DNA of 64,000 nt from Novosphingobium album (ex Liu et al. 2023) (GTDB lineage Bacteria; Pseudomonadota; Alphaproteobacteria; Sphingomonadales; Sphingomonadaceae). Positions within the stretch are counted from its first letter, which is position 1, and every line of letters starts with the position of its first letter. This document shows, in pieces, positions 26,219 through 32,001 of the stretch. The notes under the pieces were generated by a model that was not told the DNA's origin, did no database searches, and saw only the letters and a list, made by a program, of their open reading frames with translations. The DNA is taken from NCBI RefSeq assembly GCF_029076845.1, contig NZ_JARESE010000015.1, forward strand, positions 248,001 through 312,000, read 5' to 3'. The translations under genes were made by a program, and so were the position numbers.

Positions 26219-27010
26219 TTAGCCCTGGCCGTGCGGGTGGAAGAACAGCGCCTGGCTGATCGCGGCGCGCACCGTGGCCTCGCGGAACGGCTTGGTGACA
26301 AGGTACGTCGGCTCGGGCCGCTCGCCGGTCAGCAGGCGTTCGGGATAGGCGGTGATGAAGATCACCGGCACGCTGCCGAACTTGAGCAGGTCCTCCACCG
26401 CGTCGATGCCCGAGCTGCCGTCGGCAAGCTGGATATCGGCCAGGACCAGCCCCGCCGGATGCCGCGCGAACAGCTCGACCGCCTGCGTGTGCGTCGCGGC
26501 CGTGCCGGTCACGGTGTGGCCCAGCTCGCTCACCAGCCCTTCGAGCTGCATCGAGATCAGCGGCTCGTCCTCGATGATGAGCACGTCGGTCGATGTCTCG
26601 TTCTCGATCTCGGCGAAGGCCTGGGCGACGAGCTGGTCCACCTCGGCTTCGTCGAGGCCAAGGATCGCGGCGGTATCGGCGCGGGAGAATTCCTCCACCG
26701 TGGTCAGCAGCAGGGCCTGGCGATGCGCCGGCGCGATCGTGGCGAGGCGGGTGCGCGCGGCCTGCTCGGGCAGGCTGGCGGCATCCTCGGCCTGCGTCTG
26801 CGGCACCTGGCCCGACGACCAGATCCGGGTGAAGGCGCCGTAAAGCGCGGTGCGGCTGCCGGCGATCTCGGCGCGCAGCGCCCGGTCGGCCAGCGCGGCC
26901 TCCAGCGTGGCGCGGACATAGGCATCGCCCGACTGCTGCGATCCGGTAAGCGCGCGGGCATATCGCCGGAGATAGGGCAACTGGGCGCTGATCTGGTCGG
27001 AAAGGGACAT
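26219..27010 (-). CDS. phyR: Anti-anti-sigma response regulator PhyR
   Basis: The central switch of the alphaproteobacterial general stress response. Residues 1-135 form a degenerate ECF sigma-like domain (QISAQLPYLRRYARALTGSQ, AHRQALLLTTVEEFSRADTAAILGL); residues 140-260 form a receiver with ED at 147-148, phosphoacceptor D192 in LVLADIQLADG and the conserved Lys in YLVTKPFRE. Phosphorylated PhyR binds NepR through its sigma-like domain and frees EcfG. It ends seven bases from the kinase gene end, convergently. I found no EcfG promoter match before it. Confidence 0.96.
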   Translation of the reverse strand: MSLSDQISAQLPYLRRYARALTGSQQSGDAYVRATLEAALADRALRAEIAGSRTALYGAFTRIWSSGQVPQTQAEDAASLPEQAARTRLATIAPAHRQALLLTTVEEFSRADTAAILGLDEAEVDQLVAQAFAEIENETSTDVLIIEDEPLISMQLEGLVSELGHTVTGTAATHTQAVELFARHPAGLVLADIQLADGSSGIDAVEDLLKFGSVPVIFITAYPERLLTGERPEPTYLVTKPFREATVRAAISQALFFHPHGQG

Positions 27011-27166
27011 GGAAACCTCGGGTTAGGCTCGGCTGGGGGGCTGGCTCCCTCCTGATCTGAACGATTTCGGCACGCGTGCCAACCACCGATTGCGGAGCCT
27101 GGCGCGCCGTCCGCCGTCGCGATCCGGTCACGCCGCGTGGCCGATCAAAAAAAATCGCGAGTCGCG

Positions 27167-27191
27167 GGAACGCTTTTCGATGGACCGTGTT
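27167..27191 (+). promoter_or_regulatory. EcfG-like promoter before a candidate small RNA
   Basis: GGAAC at 27167-27171, a 16-base spacer and TGTT at 27188-27191. The -10 has the same one-base variation as the nepR promoter. The expected start of transcription near 27198 coincides with the base of a stable hairpin. Confidence 0.5.
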
Positions 27192-27197
27192 TTCCCA

Positions 27198-27296
27198 ATA
27201 TCACCACTGGCCCTCCCACCCCCCCGCGAACCCGGTGGTGATCCGATCCCCGAGGCCTCCGCACGCTCAACAGGGCGCGGAGGCCTCAATGGTTTT
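27198..27296 (+). ncRNA. Candidate stress-regulated small RNA with C-rich loop (GsrN-like)
   Basis: Two hairpins follow the EcfG-like promoter. The first pairs ATCACCAC (27200-27207) with GTGGTGAT (27235-27242), extended by three inner pairs, and exposes a loop of CCCTCCCACCCCCCCGCGAA, whose CCTCCC is complementary to Shine-Dalgarno sequences. The second is a perfect 11-bp stem (GAGGCCTCCGC/GCGGAGGCCTC) followed by AATGGTTTT, a weak terminator. In Caulobacter, GsrN is a stress sigma-dependent small RNA that works through a C-rich loop; the similarity here is in architecture only. It could instead be a leader of the sigma factor mRNA. Confidence 0.45.
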
Positions 27297-27383
27297 GGGG
27301 CCCTTGCGAATGGGCATCTCAGGAATGGGCCCCTTGCGAAATCGCCGCGATCCATGCCCCGCCCGCGCTCGTGCCGGTGGCCG

Positions 27384-27409
27384 GGAACCATTTGCGTTCT
27401 GGTTTCGTT
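27384..27409 (+). promoter_or_regulatory. Consensus EcfG promoter of the second sigma factor gene
   Basis: GGAAC at 27384-27388, 17 bases, CGTT at 27406-27409: a full match to the EcfG consensus, 35 bases before the ATG. It suggests that the paralogous sigma factor is itself under general stress control. Confidence 0.75.
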
Positions 27410-27443
27410 GTCTTGCTACCAGTTGCACAATGGAGGCCAGCAC

Positions 27444-28082
27444 ATGACGGCAGCAGCAGCCAACGAAGCCGAGCAGTTCCGCACCCTCGGCGATCGGGAC
27501 TTCAAGCGTGCCCTTACCGAAGTTGCCCCCCACTTGCGCGCCTTCGCGCGCGGCCTGTGCGGTTGCCGTGACCGCGCCGACGATCTGGCCCAGGAAGCCA
27601 TGCTGCGCGCCTGGGCCGCGCGGGACCGCTATGCCGCCGGCACCAATTTCAAGGCCTGGACGTTCACGATCCTGCGCAACCATTTCTACAGCGAGGCGCG
27701 CCGCGCCCGCTTCCACGGCGAGTACGATGAAGTCGCCGCCGAGCGCATCCTGTGCGCGCCCGCCAGCCAGGAAGGCGCGCTCGAACTGGCCGACGTGCTG
27801 CGCGCGCTCACCGCGATCCCGGCCAGCTACCGCGAGGCGCTGATCCTGCTGGCCGCCGGCAACCTCTCCTACGAAGAGATCGCCGATATCTGCGGGATCG
27901 CGCTGGGCACGGTGAAAAGCCGCATCTGCCGCGCTCGCGCGATGCTGAGCAAGATCATCGAATCCGGGCAGCTGCCCGACTTCCGGCACAACTTCGTGCT
28001 GACCGGCGAGGCGATCGACGCCTTCTTCGCCGAATTCACCAAGATCGCCAACACTTCGGACAATGCGGCGATCGCCGCGTGA
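27444..28082 (+). CDS. Second EcfG-family sigma factor
   Basis: A 212-aa ECF sigma factor paralogous to the one at 23642. Region 2 has LRAFARGLCGCRDRADDLAQEAMLRAW and FKAWTFTILRNHFYSEARR; region 4 has LSYEEIADICGIALGTVKSRICRARAML. It has a C-terminal tail of about 35 residues (FRHNFVLTGEAIDAFFAEFTK) not present in the first copy. No second nepR is adjacent. TGGAGG lies ahead of ATG 27444. A response regulator gene follows after 18 bases and is probably cotranscribed. Some Sphingomonadales have several EcfG paralogues with partly different roles. Confidence 0.9.
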   Translation: MTAAAANEAEQFRTLGDRDFKRALTEVAPHLRAFARGLCGCRDRADDLAQEAMLRAWAARDRYAAGTNFKAWTFTILRNHFYSEARRARFHGEYDEVAAERILCAPASQEGALELADVLRALTAIPASYREALILLAAGNLSYEEIADICGIALGTVKSRICRARAMLSKIIESGQLPDFRHNFVLTGEAIDAFFAEFTKIANTSDNAAIAA

Positions 28083-28100
28083 ACATGGGGGTTCCCGGCT

Positions 28101-28520
28101 GTGTGGGTCCAGCAGGATAATGTCGCCAAGGTGCTGATCGTGGAGGATGAATTCCTCCTTGCCCTGCAGCTTGAGGAAATCATCGCCGATGGCGGCCATG
28201 CCGTCGTCGGCACCGTGTGCGACCGGGCCTCGCTCGGCACGCTGGGTGAGCGGCCCGATGTCGCGCTGGTCGATCTCAACTTGCGCGACGGCTTGACCGG
28301 GCCCGAGATCGCGCGCCGCCTCGCCAGCGACTATGCCGCGCGGGTGATCTACGTCACCGCCAATCCCGGCCAGATCGGCTGCCCGGCCGAGACCGCGATC
28401 GGCGTGGTGCACAAGCCTTTCTCGCGCGCGACGATCCTTGCCGCGATCCAGTATGCGATGCTGGGCTGCCCGGAGGCATCGCGCCCGCCCGAACTCGAAG
28501 CCATCACGCCGCCGCACTGA
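28101..28520 (+). CDS. Single-domain response regulator
   Basis: A 139-aa stand-alone receiver. The acidic pair is VEDE at residues 14-17, the phosphoacceptor is D58 in VALVDLNLRDG, the switch Thr is in VIYVTANPGQ and the conserved Lys is in VVHKPFSRATI. There is no output domain, so it may act as a phosphate sink or modulator of HWE kinases; single-domain regulators of this FAT-GUY-like kind feed into PhyR control in other Sphingomonadales. Starts at GTG 28101 after a GGGGG run; a later start is possible. Confidence 0.85.
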   Translation: MWVQQDNVAKVLIVEDEFLLALQLEEIIADGGHAVVGTVCDRASLGTLGERPDVALVDLNLRDGLTGPEIARRLASDYAARVIYVTANPGQIGCPAETAIGVVHKPFSRATILAAIQYAMLGCPEASRPPELEAITPPH

Positions 28521-28583
28521 GAGTCTTTGTCGCAATGCGCGCAAGCGCGCATTTCGTTGCGGCACCGGCCCGGCCCGCCACTC

Positions 28584-28608
28584 GGAACCTCGCGCGCACT
28601 GACGCATT
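28584..28608 (+). promoter_or_regulatory. EcfG-like promoter, nearly leaderless
   Basis: GGAAC at 28584-28588, 16 bases, CATT at 28605-28608 (one mismatch). The expected transcription start would fall only a few bases before ATG 28618, implying a leaderless or very short-leader mRNA. Confidence 0.4.
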
Positions 28609-28617
28609 GCCTTGGGT

Positions 28618-28887
28618 ATGAACCCCATCATTCTCCAGGCATTGCAATATTACGGCGCAGGCGCGGCGGCTCTGGCCGCGCTGATCCTCTCGCTCGATCT
28701 GGGGCGGCGGTGGAGCGGCTGGGCTTTCGTCATCTTCGTCACCAGCTCGCTTTCGCTGATCGCCTGGGGCTTCCTGGACGAGAATGCCGAGGGGATCGGC
28801 GTGCAGAACGTGGTGCTGCTGGTGATCAACTGCGTCGGCGTCTACCGCTACCTGCTGTCGCGCCACCGCCGCGAAATGGGCAGCTGA
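28618..28887 (+). CDS. Small three-helix membrane protein
   Basis: An 89-aa hydrophobic protein with three predicted membrane helices: ALQYYGAGAAALAALILSL, WAFVIFVTSSLSLIAWGFL and GVQNVVLLVINCVGVYRYLL, ending in a basic tail SRHRREMGS. I do not recognise the family. ATG 28618 has no good Shine-Dalgarno sequence; an in-frame TTG lies at 28612. Its placement in the stress locus and the EcfG-like promoter suggest a stress-induced envelope protein. Confidence 0.7.
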   Translation: MNPIILQALQYYGAGAAALAALILSLDLGRRWSGWAFVIFVTSSLSLIAWGFLDENAEGIGVQNVVLLVINCVGVYRYLLSRHRREMGS

Positions 28888-28924
28888 GGGTTCACCTGCC
28901 CAGATCGCGGCCTTGCGGCCCGGC

Positions 28925-29407
28925 TTATTCGCGCGCGTCGCCCGGCAATTCCTTCCTGGCCAGCTCCAGCTCCTGCGGCTTGCGCTTTTCGAACACCCCG
29001 GCGATCCGCTTCTCGGCCTCGGCGCTGAGCGACTTGGCGGCGGAAGGGAACATCTCTTCCTCCTCCTCGTCGATATGGTGCAGGTAGCGGTGGCGCATTG
29101 CCTTGAACCGGGTCAGCCATGCGCCCGAGGCCATGTCGGTCTCGACCAGCTCGCCCAGGAAATCGTCGATCTCCTTGTGCTCCGACACCGAATGGCGCGC
29201 CTCGTCGCGCAAGTCCGGGCAGGCGAGCATCGCGGCATAGAGCGATTCTTCCTCGGCGGCGGCATGGGCCTGCAATTCCTTGCGCAGCGCCTCGAACAGC
29301 GCGCGGCGCTCTTCGCTGTCGCCCTGCGTCTCGCCAAGCTGCGCCAGCATCTTGCGATGGCGGTCGTGATCGGTCTTGAGATCCTTGAAGATACGTGCGT
29401 CCGTCAT
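28925..29407 (-). CDS. Hemerythrin HHE-domain protein
   Basis: A 160-aa four-helix protein. His/Glu iron-ligand candidates appear in order: [42 protein letters not shown] and RHRYLHHIDEEEEEMFP, which is the HHE pattern. Such proteins bind a di-iron centre and are linked to oxygen, nitric oxide or iron sensing. AAGGAGA eight bases before the ATG fixes the start at 29407. It is divergent from the Crp/Fnr gene. The frame is open to 30340, but that is antisense to the Crp/Fnr gene. Confidence 0.9.
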   Translation of the reverse strand: MTDARIFKDLKTDHDRHRKMLAQLGETQGDSEERRALFEALRKELQAHAAAEEESLYAAMLACPDLRDEARHSVSEHKEIDDFLGELVETDMASGAWLTRFKAMRHRYLHHIDEEEEEMFPSAAKSLSAEAEKRIAGVFEKRKPQELELARKELPGDARE

Positions 29408-29434
29408 GGTGAACTCTCCTTCGCTGCCGGTTGC

Positions 29435-29460
29435 AACGAGCGGACCGCCCGGAAGGTTGC
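29435..29460 (-). promoter_or_regulatory. Possible EcfG promoter of the hemerythrin gene
   Basis: On the minus strand GCAAC (29460-29456, one mismatch to GGAAC), 17 bases and CGTT (29438-29435), 28 bases before the hemerythrin ATG. Confidence 0.4.
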
Positions 29461-29529
29461 CGGCGCGATGCCCGGGACCATGGCCGGCGCAGGAAACGGA
29501 CCAGGGCGTCCATTTGCAATGCCCCGCGC

Positions 29530-29554
29530 GGAACCTAATCCCGGCCGCTTCGTT
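29530..29554 (+). promoter_or_regulatory. Consensus EcfG promoter of the Crp/Fnr gene
   Basis: GGAAC at 29530-29534, 16 bases, CGTT at 29551-29554: a full consensus match 42 bases before ATG 29597. Confidence 0.7.
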
Positions 29555-29596
29555 TTCCGCTCCAACGCGGAGCCCTGTCCGCGATCGAGGTGGCCG

Positions 29597-30310
29597 ATGC
29601 CTGAAGGAAGCGCTTTGCTGGACTATCTGAAGCCCGATGATCTGGCACTGCTCGCTCCACTGATCGCCGATTGCCAGTTCCGGGGCGGGCATGTCCTGCA
29701 CCGGCCGGGCGAGACGATGGAATATTGCTATTTCCCGCGCGGTCGCGCGGTCGCCGCGTTCGCCGTCATGCTGGAAGATGGCAAGGCGGTGGATGTGATG
29801 ATGGTCGGCTGCGAAGGCGCGCTGGGCGGGATCGTCAGCGAGGGCGGCCTGCCTGCCTTCGCCGGCTCGCGGGTGATGCACCGGGGCGCCTTCCAGCGCA
29901 TCGCATTGGCCGATCTGGAGCGCGCCAAACAGGCCTCGCCCGCGATCCGCGATCTGTTCGCGCGCTATGCCGATTGCCTGATGGCGCAAGTGTTCCAGTC
30001 GATCGCCTGCAACGCCACCCACACCATCGAGCAGCGCGCCGCGCGCTGGCTGGACGCCGCCGTCGCGCGCACGGGCGAGTGCGATATCGCCATGACGCAG
30101 GAGCAGCTGGCTGCGATGATGGGCATCGGCCGCAGTTATGCCAGCCGCGTGATCCAGCGCTTCAAGCGCGACGGGCTGCTGCGCACCCGGCGCGGCGGGG
30201 TGGACGTGCTCGATGCCGATGGCCTTGCCGCGCGCGCCTGCGGCTGCAACGCGCGGGTCAGCCGTCACCGCGAGGCGGTGCTGGGCGGGCTCTACTCCGC
30301 CGCGACCTGA
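29597..30310 (+). CDS. Crp/Fnr-family transcriptional regulator
   Basis: A 237-aa regulator with a cyclic-nucleotide-binding-like beta-roll (GHVLHRPGETMEYCYFPRGRAVA at residues 32-55) and a C-terminal winged helix (MTQEQLAAMMGIGRSYASRVIQRFKRDGLL). The N terminus lacks the Fnr cysteine cluster, so an Fe-S sensor is unlikely. Residues expected for cAMP binding (GE, RS) are not clearly conserved, and the ligand is unknown. GAGGTGG just upstream supports ATG 29597. Two cysteines and a His in a short CGCN tail are unusual. Confidence 0.88.
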   Translation: MPEGSALLDYLKPDDLALLAPLIADCQFRGGHVLHRPGETMEYCYFPRGRAVAAFAVMLEDGKAVDVMMVGCEGALGGIVSEGGLPAFAGSRVMHRGAFQRIALADLERAKQASPAIRDLFARYADCLMAQVFQSIACNATHTIEQRAARWLDAAVARTGECDIAMTQEQLAAMMGIGRSYASRVIQRFKRDGLLRTRRGGVDVLDADGLAARACGCNARVSRHREAVLGGLYSAAT

Positions 30311-30444
30311 ATTTCGCGTGCCCGGTCCGGCTTGCGGCACTGGCGAATTGCGTTAAGCTCGCGTAGTAAACACATGTGTTGGATAACGGTGCCGTCGCGG
30401 CCCGAGTCTCCCCGATGAGGAGGCGCCGCCGGTCCAAGGGAGAA

Positions 30445-31854
30445 ATGCTGGTGAACAAGCCCGAGAAATTCGCGCCCGCGAACATCACTCCGGCGGATAT
30501 GGACGCCGAACGGCTCGTCACGTACCCGACCGAGGCTTTCCTTTCGAAGGAATACCTGGAAGCGGAAAAGCGGCTGCTGTGGCCCAGGGTGTGGCAGATG
30601 GTCGAGCGCGAGAGCGACCTGCCGAACCCCGGCGACTGGATGACCTACAACGTGGCCGACGAATCGATCATCGTCCTGCGCAAGGATGACGGCACGCTCA
30701 GGGCTTTCCACAATGTCTGCCCGCATCGCGGCCGCCAGCTCGTCTCGGTGCCGGACGGCGTGCATTCGGTGCGCGGCAACAATCGCAAGACCTTCATCTG
30801 CGGCTTCCACGGCTGGACCTTCGATCTTGACGGCCAGAACATCTACATCCTCGATCCGCAGGACTGGCACGGCAAGCTGACCCCGGAGATGACCTGCCTG
30901 TCCGACGTCAAGGTCGATACCTGGGGCGGCTACATCTACATCAACATGGACCCGGACAGCGTCTCGCTGAAGGAATGGATGGGCCGCGCGGGCGAGATCC
31001 TCGATCACTTCGAACTGGCGAAGATGCACTACAAGTGGCGCCAGTGGGCGATCTACAACTGCAACTGGAAGACCGCGATCGAGGCGTTCCTGGAACCCTA
31101 TCACGTCGCCGGCACGCATACCCAGCTGCTGGCCTATGGCAACTACTACGCGCTTTCCCGGCAGTACGGGCTGCACAGCGTCAGCAGCTACGACACGCGC
31201 GCGCCCGAATTCCAGATGAGCGAAAGCTCGGGCACGACGCGCGCGGGCAAGGGCGACGATGCCCGCCGATCGACCTACGAGCTGATCCGCGAGAACTATG
31301 AGACGGTGAACTATTCGGCCTCCACCGAAACGCTGGTCGCCGCCGCCAGCCGCCTGGTCGACGAATTGCCCGAAGGCACGCCGCCGCAGGAAGTGATCGC
31401 CCACTGGATGGCCTCGGCCAAGCGCGACGATGCCGCGCGCGGCGTGATCTGGCCCGAGGTGCCGCCCGAGATCATGGCCGAGGCGGGGCTGGCCTGGGGC
31501 CTGTTCCCCAACCAGAACATCCTCCACGGCGTCACTTTCGCGCTGTGCTACCGCGTGCGCCCGTACAAGGACGATCCCGACAAGTGCGTGTTCGAAAGCT
31601 ATGCGCTGGAGCGCTTTCCCGAAGGCGAAGTGCCCGAGACCGAATGGGTCTATGCCGATCCCACGGGCGAGAACTGGGGCTCGGTGCTGGCGCAGGACTT
31701 CTCCAATATGGAGTTTGTTCAGAAGGGCATGAAGTCCAGCGGGTTCCGCGGCCCGCTGCCCAATCCGCACCAGGAACAGAAGGTCATCAACCTGCATCGC
31801 AACCTGGCCGAATTCATGGAAGGGCGCGGCGCGCCCAACCTGCTCGACGTCTGA
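30445..31854 (+). CDS. Rieske aromatic ring-hydroxylating oxygenase, alpha subunit
   Basis: A 469-aa oxygenase subunit. The Rieske 2Fe-2S ligands are C92 and H94 in CPHRGRQL and C119 and H122 in CGFHGWTF. The mononuclear iron site has H220 and H225 in EAFLEPYHVAGTH. The C-terminal domain is of the SRPBCC-type ring-hydroxylating class. No beta subunit, ferredoxin or reductase gene is adjacent, so partners are encoded elsewhere or it is a homotrimer; the substrate is unknown. ATG 30445 is only two bases from GGGAG, and GTG 30451, eight bases away, may be the true start. Confidence 0.9.
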   Translation: MLVNKPEKFAPANITPADMDAERLVTYPTEAFLSKEYLEAEKRLLWPRVWQMVERESDLPNPGDWMTYNVADESIIVLRKDDGTLRAFHNVCPHRGRQLVSVPDGVHSVRGNNRKTFICGFHGWTFDLDGQNIYILDPQDWHGKLTPEMTCLSDVKVDTWGGYIYINMDPDSVSLKEWMGRAGEILDHFELAKMHYKWRQWAIYNCNWKTAIEAFLEPYHVAGTHTQLLAYGNYYALSRQYGLHSVSSYDTRAPEFQMSESSGTTRAGKGDDARRSTYELIRENYETVNYSASTETLVAAASRLVDELPEGTPPQEVIAHWMASAKRDDAARGVIWPEVPPEIMAEAGLAWGLFPNQNILHGVTFALCYRVRPYKDDPDKCVFESYALERFPEGEVPETEWVYADPTGENWGSVLAQDFSNMEFVQKGMKSSGFRGPLPNPHQEQKVINLHRNLAEFMEGRGAPNLLDV

Positions 31855-31890
31855 CCGGCCGCGACGGGCTTTGCCGCCCCGGCGGGGAGC

Positions 31891-31930
31891 CTGTCGCGAA
31901 ACTGTCGCGTATAATTCACTGAATTGTCAT
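31891..31930 (+). promoter_or_regulatory. Pho box (PhoB-binding direct repeats)
   Basis: CTGTCGC at 31891-31897 and again at 31902-31908 are 11 bases apart, the PhoB repeat spacing (consensus CTGTCAT). A weaker repeat (AATTCAC) follows at 31913 and TTGTCAT at 31924-31930, keeping the same 11-base phase. TATAAT occurs at 31910-31915. The site lies 70-110 bases before the PhoX-like gene and predicts phosphate-starvation control. Confidence 0.6.
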
Positions 31931-32001
31931 TGATTTGGCACGGGAATGCCATAGCCGCCCCCTAGCAAGCCCTCGCAACAACAAACCATGCGGGGACCAT
32001 C

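Larger units (their letters stand above)
27011..27443. other. Divergent intergenic region between phyR and the second sigma factor gene
   Basis: This 433-base gap holds no convincing protein gene. It contains an EcfG-like promoter at 27167-27191, a C-rich-loop hairpin at 27200-27242, an 11-bp perfect hairpin at 27252-27287, another inverted repeat GGGGCCC/GGGCCCC at 27297-27333 within a repeated GCCCTTGCGAA-type motif, and a consensus EcfG promoter at 27384-27409. Confidence 0.7.

Noticed and set aside
27297..27333. GGGGCCC/GGGCCCC repeat as terminator of the candidate small RNA
   Set aside because: It is followed by TTGCG with no U-run, and the loop is long; the preceding 11-bp hairpin fits better.
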